DNA from: Sphaerolaimus hirsutus
Taxonomy: Eukaryota; Nematoda; Chromadorea; Monhysterida; Sphaerolaimidae
Direction: 5' to 3'
Length of the DNA stretch: 64,000 nucleotides
NCBI GenBank assembly: GCA_964036195.1
Contig: CAXIWS010000604.1
Span: forward strand, 1-64,000
A model generated the notes under the pieces. It did not search any database. It was given only the letters and a program-made list of their open reading frames with translations, and was not told where the DNA came from. Below, piece by piece: positions 22,365 to 34,360 of this stretch (the stretch's first letter is position 1; each line of letters starts with the position of its first letter). Made by a program: the position numbers and the translations under genes.

Positions 22365-22664
22365 ATGGCGACAACTGACGAAGTGCACGTTCGTATTGGC
22401 GGACAAAGGCTTAGAATGCGTTTGTGTTACCCGGGGTTGCTCTTCACCCCTATTGCCACCGAGTTCACCGCGGCCGCGCCATGCGCCATGTTTGTTTTGG
22501 ACGGCCCGCCCCACGAGGACATTTTGGTCGGTGATTTGGGCATACAGTATCTCCAATTGGGTATAGCAACGTTAGTTAATAAGTACAATTTATCAGTACT
22601 TGACAACTTAAATCAACCCCCCACTCCCCTTGAAACACGGCAAGCGGCTATCGAAAACAACTGA
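22365..22664 (+). CDS. Unrecognised small ORF / exon
   Basis: It opens with ATG after CACAGAAA and reads 99 codons. The first 66 residues (EVHVRIGGQRLRMRLCYPG, then an Ala-rich ITEF-like stretch and HEDILVGDLGIQYLQLG) look protein-like; the remainder enters low-complexity CCCC-rich sequence. A donor-like GGGTATAG at about 22558 could end the exon. EVHVRI..RLRMRL vaguely recalls KLHVTFEMPL of the gene at 20863. No family is assigned. Confidence 0.4.
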   Translation: MATTDEVHVRIGGQRLRMRLCYPGLLFTPIATEFTAAAPCAMFVLDGPPHEDILVGDLGIQYLQLGIATLVNKYNLSVLDNLNQPPTPLETRQAAIENN

Positions 22665-22785
22665 CAGTCATGTCAGTCAGCCATCTAGAAAAAGAACCCC
22701 CCCCCCCCCCGGTTGAAGCCCCCGCGCTGGAACCCCCCCCTCTTGAAACACGGCAAGTGGCCTTCGTAAACAATTGACAGTCATG

Positions 22786-23038
22786 TCAATCAGCCATGTA
22801 GAAAAAGTACCCCCCACACTTTGAAAACTGAATAAAATAGTTTCTATATTTATTAAGCCGCCCCCGCGTAGGCTCGTTCCCGTGGTGAAGGTGGGCCACG
22901 AAATCGTTTATCTGTTGATTGAGCATGACACCACCCAGGATGATGAAGAGCAGTATGACAGCAGCGTGCAAGTCCATTTGGTGAAAATTGGAAGCCACCA
23001 GTTGGCCCTGATTGTTGCGGCCCCACATGTTGACTGAT
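22786..23038 (-). CDS. Terminal exon of an unrecognised small membrane protein
   Basis: It reads on the minus strand from a good acceptor (TTTTTTGCCTTTCAG at 23039-23053). A methionine-containing segment (NMWGRNNQGQLVASNFHQ) leads to one strongly hydrophobic stretch (AAVILLFIILGGVML), so a single-pass membrane protein is plausible, then a hydrophilic His-rich tail (HLHHGNE). An AATAAA lies inside the frame at about 22850, so the true end may be earlier. Upstream exons would lie beyond the 824-bp hairpin and were not identified. Confidence 0.4.
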
Positions 23039-23282
23039 CTGAAAGGCAAAAAATTTTTGTCCAAAAAAATTTTGGAATGATTACGGTGAAATTATAGAAG
23101 GTGCAATTGTATCACATGTATGAAATTTTAGATTAATTAAAATTGTAAATTTATTATGGAATAGATATAGATCATCTGAATTTGTCCTTTTATAATTTCA
23201 CGTGTTACTTTTGTTGACATTTGCATCATTTTTGTGGACGTGTTTCAACTTTCAAGACCGTTTGAATTGTTGTTAATTAAAG

Positions 23283-24106
23283 TAAACAGGGTGCACGCCA
23301 GGTCCGCCACCCAAATTCTGAGTCGGTGCTGGACGCCATATCTCCAGTTGTAGTGGGGGGATTTATTCGAAATTTTGAGGGCATATACTCAAAACCCACC
23401 CACTATTATACACGGGCTGGGGAAGGTCGGCGACCCACCTGAGTGTGGGTCGCCGTATAAATGAATAGTTTTTTTGAGAAAATCGCTGTCCACGCGAGGT
23501 CCGCCACCCGTTGTTTTTTTGATATAATGGGCTGCCAAACTAAAACTGTTGGGGGGAATTGATCGAAATTTTGAGGGGGTGTACACGACACCCCCTGCTA
23601 CTTTTCACGGAAAGTTGAGAGCCCCCTGGCGACCCCCCTGAGAGTGGACCGCTGGAAAATAATATGACATTTTTGAGAATTCGCTGTCCAGTGCTCAACC
23701 TGGACAGCGAATTCTCAAAAATATCATTTTATTTTCCCGTGGTCAACTCTCAGGGGGGTCGCCAGGGGGCTCAACCTTCCGTGAAAAGTAGTGGGGGGTG
23801 TCGTGTACACCCCCTCAAAATTTCGATCAATTCCCCCCAACAGTTTTAGTTCGGCAGCCTGTTATATCAAAAAAACAACGGGTGGCGGACCTCGCGTGGA
23901 CAGCGATTTTTTCAAAAAAAACTATCATTTATACGGCGACCCACACTCAGGTGGGTCGCCGACCTTCCCCAGCCGGTGTATAGTAGTGGGTGGGTTTCGA
24001 GTATATGCCCTCAAAATTTTGAATAAATCCCCCCACTACGACTTGAGATATGGCGTCCGGCACCGACTCAGAATTTGGGTGGCGGACCTGGCGTGCACCC
24101 TGTTTA
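23283..24106. mobile_element. 824-bp near-perfect foldback (hairpin) element
   Basis: The termini TAAACAGGGTGCACGCCAGG and its complement bound two arms of about 410 bp with an 8-nt loop between CTGTCCAG (23684) and CTGGACAG (23707). The arms carry GGTCCGCCACCC, GGCGACCCACCTGAGTGTGG and GGGGGAATTGATCG blocks. There is no ORF of its own. The central symmetry point is about 23695. Confidence 0.9.
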
Positions 24107-24960
24107 TTACATTTAAAATGTTATTGATAATTGTTTGGTTGGACTGATTTGAAGTGCAGTAAACTTGTGTCAAGTGAATGCTGTAAATGTAAACTTTTTG
24201 AATCTTTAAAAAAAATTAAAAAGATGGTACTGACAAAATCAATATGAATGCACACGTGTAAAAGTTAACATTTTTACACACATGTAGAAATTTTTATTCC
24301 CATGCACTCAAAATATCAATATAAATACGCACGTGTAAAAATTGACTTTTGGTCATCTCAGGGTAGTGCACCTTATTATCATCCATGAAATCATTGTTGT
24401 TGCGCCAACCCCAAATCATTATCACCCAGTTCCAAAAATTTAAAAAGTTAAAATTCAAAAAAATAGAATATTTAGAATAGATGGCTTGCACACTGCCTGC
24501 CGTGCGCGCAGGTGGCGCCCTGTGTGATACATAATCGAAACTCAGTTCACACGGGCACACACCTGAACGCAAAGCCACGGCTAGTGATGGGTTAGTTGAA
24601 ATGTTAGGATGAGAGATTCTTGAACCTGCAGTGCCGAAAATACACTGCACTAGAAATGTTAGTGATCAATATCGCTTTTTACAACGCTATACCATGAACA
24701 CGAAATTGTGCTCAGTGACGAGGATGACTTTGTTCAACCGCGGAATAAGCGTCAAGACGATTTCAAATGAGTCAAATAAGCGATTTCCCCCCTCCGTATT
24801 CAACTTGTCGACAAGTCACCTGTGTCATTTACCACACTCAATCAACTCGAATCTCTAAACAATCAGCAGCCTTGAAAACCGGCAGTTCTTAAGTAATTTA
24901 TGCACCACAGAATTTATGCGGGTCAAAAAAAAATGCAAAAACAACCAATATGACGTTTTT
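24107..24960. other. Non-coding stretch, no gene recognised
   Basis: AT-rich sequence with short chance ORFs, a GTGTAAAA...TTTTACAC palindrome near 24255-24290, and a CCCATCACTA hAT-end relic at about 24580. Nothing is supported as a gene. Confidence 0.4.
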
Positions 24961-26231
24961 GAACTTTTTGGCGGGTTTCATTTGCTGGTTAGTGGAGTGA
25001 GCGAAAATGAAAAAAAAAGAAATGAAAAAGAAAAAAAAGAAACACGAAAAACATGGAGGAAAGCCACTACAGCTGGGACAGGTGCATGTGCAGTTCTGTA
25101 TTTCGTGGAAAAAATGAAACCCGTTGTCTCTATGTTACAAGAGTGAGTTACTGTATTGTGGCTGTTTCTGTGGATTGTTTCATTTTCAGGACTTTTTTCC
25201 AGGACATTATTTATCCATGATGACATCATGTCATCATGTTGCAAAAAGGAAATACCTAATACACACATGTCCAGCATTTGACATTCCCCAGGTCATTGTC
25301 GAGTTGACATTTGGCAGTTGACAGTTACCATGTCAACTAGTGTGTGGGTAGGTCAATTGATGGTTTGCAAATAACACATGTTAGATGGTGTCCTGCAGTA
25401 CCCAATAGATTTTATGCACTCATGGCAGCTGTAAGTTACAGTGACAGTATGCAGTGTGACAGCGGACAACCGCTGGTCGAACAGCCAGCGCACGTGGACA
25501 CGGCTAAAAGTGGGGACAGGTGAAATTCTGTGAACCCGTGATATTTATGTTGCAACACAGCTTACAATGCTGTGTGTGAAAGCACTGCGTTGATTCATTA
25601 TCAACCTCAGTCATCATGTAGCCAAAACCAACGCAAACGTATCATGGAACGCTCTCATGGAAACCGTTATTTTTATGTTTCAACACAGCTTACCGTGTTG
25701 TGTGTGTTTTCAGTGCATTGATCCAGTCTCAGTCCTTAACAATGTTTATATCCATGATGGCAATGTCATCATGTTGCCTCAACCAACGAAAGCTCACATG
25801 CTATCAAGCATGTGCTGCAAACAATTAAAAATTAGTCTTACGTTCCAAACATTCCAAACTGCAACATAATTATCACTGTTTTGCACCGTTTTTCTGCAAT
25901 ATAAATGAAGTAAGCATTTTATGCAATATGTGTATTTTTATCAATTAAATATGGAGATATTGTGACATTTTATGACGTGACAATGAACGGAAAGCACATG
26001 TAAGTACCATCACAACACTCCGTATGTCTTGTTAATTAGTCACACGTGCACAAATATACGTACACAGTGCATGCATAGTGATGTAAAAGCGCCAGGGCGC
26101 GGCAACAACTGAATGTGGATCGGCGATATTTACTTGGTCAAACTTTAGTATGTCCGAATGAAACATAACGTTCGCGGGTTTCATTTGCTGGTTACTGGAG
26201 TTATCGAAAATGAAACCCATGCGGTCCTATG

Positions 26232-26463
26232 AGATGGGATTCGAACCAGCAACACGACAAACACACTGCGCCACAGCGTATTTCAAACCCGTTTAGAAAA
26301 TGTTTCAACAGTGAATTGGATCAATGTGAAAGTGTTTACCTTGTAACGCGCGGGTAAAAACGGATCAAAATTGATCCGATTCAGCGTTGAAACAATTCCA
26401 AAACGGGTTTGAAATACGCTGTGGCGCAGTGTGGTTTTCGTGTTGCTGGTTCGAAGCCAGGCG
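26232..26463. repeat. Inverted pair of tRNA-like sequences, copy 1
   Basis: The minus-strand half (26232-26278) has TGGCGCAGTGTG (A-box-like), a 14-nt spacer and GGTTCGAATCC (perfect B box). The plus-strand half (26418-26463) has TGGCGCAGTGTGG and GGTTCGAAGCC. The spacer between the halves is itself inverted (CGTATTTCAAACCCGTTT and AAACGGGTTTGAAATACG). The A-B distance is too short for a complete tRNA. Confidence 0.7.
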
Positions 26464-27342
26464 ACAAGGGTGCCACAGGAAAGCCTAGATTTTAATCAAA
26501 AAGATCAATTTGGTGTTTTTTGCACTTTTCTATATCACTCCATCCATTTTTGGCGGCCTAAACCAACGAAAACTCACATGCTATCAAGCATGTGCTGCAA
26601 ACAATTAAAAATTAGTCTTACGTTCCAAACATTCCAAACTGCAACATAATTATCACTGTTTCGCAGCCGCTGGTCGAACAGCCAGCGCACGTGGACACGG
26701 CTAAAAGTGGGGACAGGTGAAATTCTGTGAACCCGTGATATTTATGTTGCAACACAGCTTACAATGCTGTGTGTGAAAGCACTGCATTGATTCAGTATCA
26801 ACCGCAGTCCTTAACAATGTTTATATCCATGATGGCAATGTCATCATGTTGCCTAAACCAACGAAAGCTCACATGCTATCTATCAAGCATGTGCTGCAAA
26901 CAATTAAAAATTAGTCTTACGTTCCAAACATTCCAAACTGCAACATAATTATCACTGTTTTGCACCGTTTTTCTGCAATATAAATGAAGTAAGCATTTTA
27001 TGCAATATGCGTATTTTTATCAATTAAATATGGAGATATTGTGACATTTTATGATGTGACAATGAACGGAAAGCACATGTAAGTACCATCACAACACTCC
27101 GTATGTCTTGTTAATTAGACACACGTGCACAAATATACGTACACAGTGCATGCATAGTGATGTAAAAGCGCCATGGCGCCGCCAAAGCATAAAGCGCCAT
27201 GGCGCTTTTGACATTGAAGCTGAATGCGAATCGGCGATATTTGCTTAGGCGAACTTTAGTATGTCCAAATGAAACATAACGTTTGCGGGTTTTATTTGCT
27301 GGTTACTGGAGTGAGCGAAAATGAAACCCATGTGGTCCTATG

Positions 27343-27571
27343 AGATGGTATTCGAACCAGCAACACAACAAACACACTGCGCCACAGCGTATTTCAAACC
27401 CGTTTAAAAAATGTTTCAACAGTGAATTGGATCAATGTGAAAGTGTTTACCTTGTAACACATGGGTAAAAACAAATCAAAATTGTTCCAATTCAGCGTTG
27501 AAACAATTCCAAAACGGGTTTGAAATACGCTGTGGCGCAGTGTGGTTTTCGTGTTGCTGGTTCGAAGCCAG
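27343..27571. repeat. Inverted pair of tRNA-like sequences, copy 2
   Basis: Same arrangement as the 26232 copy. The minus-strand B box is mutated (GGTTCGAATAC); the plus-strand half is intact. Confidence 0.65.
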
Positions 27572-27758
27572 GCGACAAGGGTGCCACAGGAAAGCCTAGA
27601 TTTTAATCAAAAAGATCAATTTGGTGTTTTTTGCACTTTTTGTGAGACGTGCAAATATTTTGGAACAGAGAAATTATTTAAAAAGTGCTTTTTTTGTGAC
27701 TGTTGATGGGAGTGACTGTTGATCCGTTAAACTGTGTTGTGAGTGACATAAAAACACC

Positions 27759-28075
27759 TGTTTTTGCTGAGATGTGGATTTATTTCCAGCCAAATTTTAG
27801 GGGGGTATTTCGAGGGGGGGGTTAATTCGAGGTAATACGGTATATAGCTTCATCTATATCACTCCATCCATTTTTTCTGGCGCTTTTCCATCACTAGTCC
27901 GAACATTATACGACAATACACAAACTTTATATCATCTTTGCACTTTACTTGACAAATTATGGTAAATGCTGAAAGTTCACGTGGCTCCGTAAATACAATG
28001 GCTGAACATCCCCGGACAAAAGCACATACACTTACTTAGGTCTTCATTTGCCAAATTACGTTATGTACCGTATAT
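27759..28075. repeat. 310-bp module with CCGTATTACC end, repeated four times
   Basis: CACCTGTTTTTGCTGAGATG, GGGGGGTATTTCGAGG, TTCGAGGTAATACGGTATAT, TTTCCATCACTAGTCCG and TGCACTTTACTTGACAAATT occur in this order here, at 30757-31075, 31467-31640 (left part missing) and 33052-33270 (right part diverged). The module combines an end of the CCGTATTACC MITE with an end of the hAT-like MITE. Confidence 0.75.
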
Positions 28076-28322
28076 CCTCAAAATACCCCCCCTCAAACTC
28101 CCTCACAACACTCCTTGTCTTGTTAATTAGTCACACGTGCACAAATATATGTACACAGTGCATGCATAGTGATGTAAAAGCGCCAGGGCGCGGCAACAGC
28201 TGAATGTGGATCGGCGATATTTACTTGGTCAAACTTTAGTATGTCCGAATGAAACATAACGTTCGCGGGTTTCATTTGCTGGTTACTGGAGTTATCGAAA
28301 ATGAAACCCATGCGGTCCTATG

Positions 28323-28551
28323 AGATGGGATTCGAACCAGCAACACGACAAACACACTGCGCCACAGCGTATTTCAAACCCGTTTAGAAAATGTTTCAAC
28401 AGTGAATTGGATCAATGTGAAAGTGTTTACCTTGTAATGTGTGGGTAAAAACGGATCAAAATTGATCCGATTCAGCGTTGAAACAATTCCAAAACGGGTT
28501 TGAAATACGCTGTGGCGCAGTGTGGTTTTCGTGTTGCTGGTTCGAAGCCAG
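28323..28551. repeat. Inverted pair of tRNA-like sequences, copy 3
   Basis: Both halves keep the A-box-like TGGCGCAGTGTG and a B box (GGTTCGAATCC and GGTTCGAAGCC). The copy is nearly identical to the 26232 copy over a longer block, indicating recent duplication. Confidence 0.7.
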
Positions 28552-29551
28552 GCGACAAGGGTGCCACAGGAAAGCCTAGATTTTAATCAAAAAGATCAAT
28601 TTGGTGTTTTTTGCACTTTTCTATATCACTCCATCCATTTTTGGCGGCCTAAACCAACGAAAACTCACATGCTATCAAGCATGTGCTGCAAACAATTAAA
28701 AATTAGTCTTACGTTCCAAACATTCCAAACTGCAACATAATTATCACTGTTTCGCAGCCGCTGGTCGAACAGCCAGCGCACGTGGACACGGCTAAAAATG
28801 GGGACAGGTGAAATTCTGTGAACCCGTGATATTTATGTTGCAACACAGCTTACAATGCTGTGTGTGAAAGCACTGCGTTGATTCATTATCAACCTCAGTC
28901 ATCATGTAGCCAAAACCAACGCAAACGTATCATGGAACGCTCTCATGGAAACCGTTATTTTTATGTTTCAACACAGCTTACCGTGTTGTGTGTGTTTTCA
29001 GTGCATTGATCCAGTCTCAGTCCTTAACAATGTTTATATCCATGATGGCAATGTCATCATGTTGCCTAAACCAACGAAAGCTCACATGCTATCAAGCATG
29101 TGCTGCAAACAATTAAAAATTAGTCTTACGTTCCAAACATTCCAAACTGCAACATAATTATCACTGTTTTGCACCGTTTTTCTGCAATATAAATGAAGTA
29201 AGCATTTTATGCAATATGTGTATTTTTATCAATTACATATGGAGATATTGTGACATTTTATGACGTGACAATGAACAGAAAGCACATGTAAGTACCATCA
29301 CAACACTCCGTATGTCTTGTTAATTAGACACACGTGCACAAATATACGTACACAGTGCATGCATAGTGATGTAAAAGCACCATGGCGCCGCCAAAGCATA
29401 AAGCGCCATGGCGCTTTTGACATTGAGAGTGAATACAGATCGGCGATATTTGCTTAGGCGAACTTTAGTATGTCCAAATGAAACATAACGTTCGCGGGTT
29501 TCATTTGCTGGTTACTGGAGTGAGCGAAAATGAAACCCAGGCTGTGCTATG

Positions 29552-29780
29552 AGATGGGATTCGAACCAGCAACACGACAAACACACTGCGCCACAGTGTA
29601 TTTCAAACCCGTTTAGAAAATGTTTCAACAGTGAATTGGATCAATGTGAAAGTGTTTACCTTGTAACACATGGGTAAAAACAAATCAAAATTGTTCCAAT
29701 TCAGCGTTGAAACAATTCCAAAACGGGTTTGAAATACGCTGTGGCGCAGTGTGGTTTTCGTGTTGCTGGTTCGAAGCCAG
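29552..29780. repeat. Inverted pair of tRNA-like sequences, copy 4
   Basis: Minus half 29552-29598 (A-box-like TGGCGCAGTGTG preceded by ACAC), plus half 29738-29780. Both B boxes are intact. Confidence 0.65.
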
Positions 29781-30361
29781 GCGACAAGGGTGCCACAGGA
29801 AAGCCTAGATTTTAGTCAAAAAGATCAATTTGGTGTTTTTTGCACTTTTCTATATCACTCGATCCATTTTTGGCGGCCTAAACCAACGAAAGCTCACATG
29901 CTATCAAGCATGTGCTGCAAACAATTAAAATTAGTCTTACGTTCCAAACATTCCAAACTGCAACATAATTATCACTGTTTCGCACCGTTTTTCTGCAATA
30001 TAAATGAAGTAAGCATTTTATGCAATATGCGTATTTTTATCAATTAAATATGGAGATATTGTGACATTTTATGACGTGACAATGAACGGAAAGCACATGT
30101 AAGTACCATCACAACACTCCGTATGTCTTGTTAATTAGACACACGTGCACAAATATACGTACACAGTGCATGCATAGTGATGTAAAAGCGCCATGGCGCC
30201 GCCAAAGCATAAGCGCCATGGCGCTTTTGACATTGAGAGTGTAGTCGAATCAGCGATATTTACGTAGTTGAACCTTAGTATGTCCGAATGAAACATAACG
30301 TTCGCGGGTTTCATTTGCTGGTTAGTGGAGTGAGCGAAAATGAAACCCATGCGGTCCTATG

Positions 30362-30591
30362 AGATGCGATTCGAACCAGCAACACGACAAACACACTGCG
30401 CCACAGCGTATTTCAAACCCGTTTAGAAAATGTTTCAACAGTGAATTGGATCAATGTGAAAGTGTTTACCTTGTAACGCGTGGGTAAAAACGGATCAAAA
30501 TTGATCCGATTCAGCGTTGAAACAATTCCAAAAAGGGTTTGAAATACGCATGTGGCGCAGTGTGGTTTTCGTGTTGCTGGTTCGAAGCCAG
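30362..30591. repeat. Inverted pair of tRNA-like sequences, copy 5
   Basis: The minus half has B box GGTTCGAATCG; the plus half is intact. The flanking CAAACCCGTTT inverted arms are kept. Confidence 0.65.
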
Positions 30592-31334
30592 GCGACAAGG
30601 GTGCCACAGGAAAGCCTAGATTTTAGTCAAAAAGATCAATTTGGTGTTTTTTGCACTTTTTGTGAGACACGCAAATATTTTGGAACAGAGAAATTATTTA
30701 AAAAGTGTTTTTTTTGTCACTGTTGATGATCAGTTAAACTGCGTAGTGAGTGACATAAAAACACCTGTTTTCGCTGAGATGTGGATTTATTTCCAGCCAA
30801 ATTTTAGGGGGGTATTTCGAGGAGGGGGGGTTAATTCGAGGTAATACGGTATATAGCTTCATCTATATCACTCCATCCATTTTTTTCTGGCGCTTTTCCA
30901 TCACTAGTCCGAACATTATACGACAATACACAAACTTTATATCATCTTTGCACTTTACTTGACAAATTATGGTAAATGCTGAAAGTTCACGTGGCTCCGT
31001 AAATACAATGGCTGAACATCCCCGGACAAAAGCACATACACTTACTTATGTCTTCATTTGCCAAATTACGTTATGTACCGTATTTCCTTGAAATACCCCC
31101 CCTCAAACTCCCTCACAACACTCCTTATGTCTTGTTAATTAGTCACACGTGCACAAATATATGTACACAGTGCATGCATAGTGATGTAAAAGCGCCAGGG
31201 CGCGGCAAAAGCTGAATGTTGATCGGCGATATTTGCTTAGCCGAACTTTAGTATGTCCGAGTGAAACATAACGTTTGCGGGTTTCATTTGCTGGTTAGTG
31301 GAGTGAGCGAAAATGAAACCCATGCGGTCCTATG

Positions 31335-31381
31335 AGATGGGATTCGAACCAGCAACACGACAAACACACTGCGCCACAGCG
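31335..31381 (-). repeat. Solo tRNA-like half, copy 6
   Basis: Only the minus-strand half is present. The unit is cut at about 31465 by a G-run and CCGTATTACC-family sequence that replaces the plus-strand half. Confidence 0.6.
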
Positions 31382-31640
31382 TATTTCAAACCCGTTTAGA
31401 AAATGTTTCAACAGTGAATTGGATCAATGTGAAAGTGTTTACCTTGTAACGCGTGGGTAAAAACGGGTATTTCGAGGGGGGGGGGGGTTTAATTCAGAGT
31501 AATGCGGTATATAGCTTCATCTATATCACTCCATCCATTCTTTCTGGCGCTTTTCCATCACTAGTCCGAACATTTTATGACAATACACATAAACTTTATA
31601 TCATCTTTGCACTTTACTTGACAAATTATGGATAATACTG

Positions 31641-32299
31641 ACCCGCCTCAAAATGGACACTATGAACTTATACCCCCCCTCGAAATACCCCCCCCCCAAA
31701 TTTGGTGTATAGACAACCTTTAATGGCGCCAGCGCCATGGCGCCATTCCATCACTAGTAGCTAGTACACAATATGGAAACCGTTGTCATTGTGTTCCAAC
31801 AGTGAATTACTCTGTTGTGGCGTTTCTGTGGAATGCTTCATTTTCAACAAGGACATTCTTTATCCATGATGTCATCATGTCATCATGTTGCAAAAAGGAA
31901 ATAATAAGTAGTTGAAACCCGCCATTTATATGTTCACGGGTTTTTACACCTCCTTGCTTTCTATGTACCGTTGATGCAGATTGTCGACGATTCCGTCAAA
32001 TACTTTCATAGGGGTTTTCCAATACCCCCTCCAACCACTTTGAACCCACTTTGAACCGTAATGACACACTGTTTAACTACAGTGCGTTTCAAATAAATAT
32101 TCGCTTTAATATTTTCATGTAAATACATGCGTATTTGTACACAAGGTGTTTTGCTGTACGCAAGAAATCGTACAAGGTGTCTACAGTGTGTACTTGAAAC
32201 ATGAAAAATGTGGGTTGCATTCATGTGTTGAATGATTTCTGGGTTTGTGTGTTCAAAGCCATACCCGCATTTTCGTCTAATGCAAGGAGGGACTGGAAC
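31641..32299. other. MITE debris, no gene recognised
   Basis: It contains C runs of the CCGTATT family (31670-31700), a short GGCGCCAGCGCCATGGCGCC hAT end (31723-31757) and a fragment resembling 25180-25260 at about 31800-31910. No coding exon was supported. Confidence 0.5.
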
Positions 32300-32565
32300 C
32301 AGCGAACCCGCAATATATAGGTTTCAATCGTTTGTCAAATAAGTCCCTCCAAATAGTTTGATTACCGTCCCTCCCCGCCTGGAGGAACTCAAAAAACCCG
32401 GCGTGGTCCCCATGGCTCATCTCATACCAGGCTGGTACGAGTTGCGCCATGGTGACAACTCCTGTATTTTGGTAACAATTTGGTGGGCGCCAAGTTGTGT
32501 GCCGCAATCGCTGGTATTTGACTGTATTACAGTAGGGCTATTGAAACTTATAAATTGCGGGTTAG
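32300..32565. mobile_element. Hairpin MITE
   Basis: The arms run AACCCGCAATATATAGGTTT .. AAACTTATAAATTGCGGGTT, with a centre at CTCATACCAGGCTGGTACGAG (about 32431). Arm identity is moderate. Beyond it, 32566-33050 is non-coding with a trinucleotide ATCACC stretch near 32740. Confidence 0.55.
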
Positions 32566-33430
32566 GCTGCGGCTGTGGATTTCAATGTTCTATGAATTTC
32601 AAAAGATGGGGGGTGTATTTAGGAATTGTGGGAGTTACACTGACCCCAAAATTGCATGGGGGTGATAGGAAGGTAAACAGTTTATAAACACAATTAAATT
32701 TCAAATGCAGCATAATCCACAACGCAACACACCGACATCACAATCACCACTGCCATCACCATCACCACGTTTCATTTCGCCGGTATGCATGGGTTTTTTT
32801 AGGGGTCTTCCAATGGAAAACCCCCTCCAAATGATACCTTTTGAGTGGCGAAATAAAAAAATATATAATAAATAAATAAATATTCATATATACATAAAGT
32901 ATCACGTAAGAGAAACTTATTGGCTGTAAGCAATGGCTCATTGAAACGTTACCTTTGCGGGTAATGATGGATTCCGATGGAATCAGTTGACATTTGCTGT
33001 CGATGTCAACTACCGTTGTGGTCCATCCCAAAATGTACCCAAAAATCCCCAAACACCTGTTTTTGCTGAGATGTGGATTTATTTCCAGCCAAATTTTAGG
33101 GGGGTATTTCGAGGGGGGGGGGGTTAATTCGAGGTAATACGGTATATAGCTTCATCTATATCACTCCATCCATTTTTTATGGCGCTTTTCCATCACTAGT
33201 CCGAACATTTTATGACAATACACATAAACTTTATATCATCTTTGCACTTTACTTGACAAATTACGGTAAATACTGACCCGCCACAAAATGGTCACTATGA
33301 ACTTATAACCCCCCCCCCCCTCGAAATACCCCCCCCCAAATTTGGTGTATAGACAACGTTTAACCCCCCCTCAAAATTCTCACTCTGAAAAAATAAACCC
33401 CCTGGCGGTATTTCAAGGTAATTCAAAATT

Positions 33431-34057
33431 TGCTTACCCGTGGAAATTATGTTTCAAGATTTATGCGTAAAAATGTTTTTCGAGTTCGTCCACGTTTTTT
33501 GAAGTCGTTTACAGCATGAACGGTGTTATCTTTCTGACCAGTCACCAAAAACGGTGGGTACTTTGGGAGTGAATTTACACACTCTGGAGGTACATGGAAG
33601 TAGGGTTCAAACGGGACCAGTTTTTCGGACCGGGACCGGGACCAGACATTTTTCTTATCGGGACCGGGACTTGGTGGTCGGGACCGGGACTGGCATTTTT
33701 CAATTGTCGGGACCGGGACCGGGACTGGGGCATCCGGACCGGGACCAGGATTTGCCGAAGCAGGTACCAGGACCACAGCCCCCTTTTTGAGCCCTATCGG
33801 GATCGATAACCATTTGAATGCATATTTTCAGAAGTTTCATACGATTTTCACACTTCATTCAATCAAAATTGTCATCATCATCGATTTGCTTACCCGTGGA
33901 AATTATGTTTCAAGATTTATGCGTAAAAATGTTTTTCGAGTTCGTCCACGTTTTTCGATGTCGTTTACAGCATGAACGGTGTTATCTTTCTGACCAGTCA
34001 CCAAAAATGGTGGGTACTTTGGGAGTGAATTTACACACTCTGGAGGTACATGGAAGC
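33431..34057 (+). repeat. 170-bp direct duplication flanking a GGGACC MITE
   Basis: Sequence from TTACCCGTGGAAATTATG to GGAGGTACATGGAAG is present at 33434-33600 and again at 33892-34057, nearly identical. Between them lies the GGGACC element 33601-33796, which abuts the first copy exactly. Confidence 0.8.
33601..33796 (+). mobile_element. hAT-like MITE, GGGACC-filled
   Basis: It starts TAGGGTTCAAACGGGACC and ends with a degraded TTTTTGAGCCCTA. No 8-bp duplication was found, consistent with a later rearrangement on the right side. Confidence 0.7.
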
Positions 34058-34229
34058 ACATTACCTCAATATTACATACTACAGCAACATATGACGGCTT
34101 ATTAACCCATGGTAGCACATAGAAATGAATACTTTGATACTAAAAATGCCACAAAACCAATGAAAACAACCACCAATGTCAATTTGTGTGTGAAATTGCG
34201 CGCTTGCGTGCAAAAATTTTGCAAAATAC

Positions 34230-34360
34230 CTAGTGCTTAGTACTAAAAATTTTGGCCAATGTTTTTTTAAAAACGTCATTCGGACGTCATTTTTTTTAAT
34301 AAATAAAACGTTGTTTTTTAAAAAAAACGTTTATAAAAACAAACATCGGCCGACCCTAGG
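34230..34360. mobile_element. Possible MITE with AAACGT-filled interior
   Basis: TTTTTGGCCAATGTTTTTTTAA..AAACATCGGCCGACCCTA has loosely inverted ends (GGCCAATGTTT / AAACATCGGCC) and internal AAAACGT/ACGTTTT blocks. It may be another member of the hexamer-filled hAT-like group. Confidence 0.4.

Larger units (their letters stand above)
24960..31640. repeat. Segmentally amplified repeat block (six related units)
   Basis: A module beginning CACAACACTCCGTATGTCTTG recurs near 26012, 27087, 28105, 29300, 30112 and 31118. It is followed by TGCATGCATAGTGATGTAAAAGCGCC, a GAAACATAACGTT block and an inverted tRNA-like pair. A second module (GTTGCAACACAGCTTACAATG with CTCACATGCTATCAAGC) alternates with it. 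Chance ORFs recur at each copy (for example the 72-codon ORFs at 26431 and 28522) but have no independent support as genes. Confidence 0.8.

Noticed and set aside
26232-26278. Functional tRNA gene
   Set aside because: A and B boxes are good, but only about 14 nt separate them; no anticodon arm or acceptor stem can be formed.
26431-30047. Recurrent 70-98-codon ORFs in the amplified block (MVFVLLVRSQATRVPQ..)
   Set aside because: They begin inside the tRNA-like sequence and repeat with the unit. No domain, splice or codon support.
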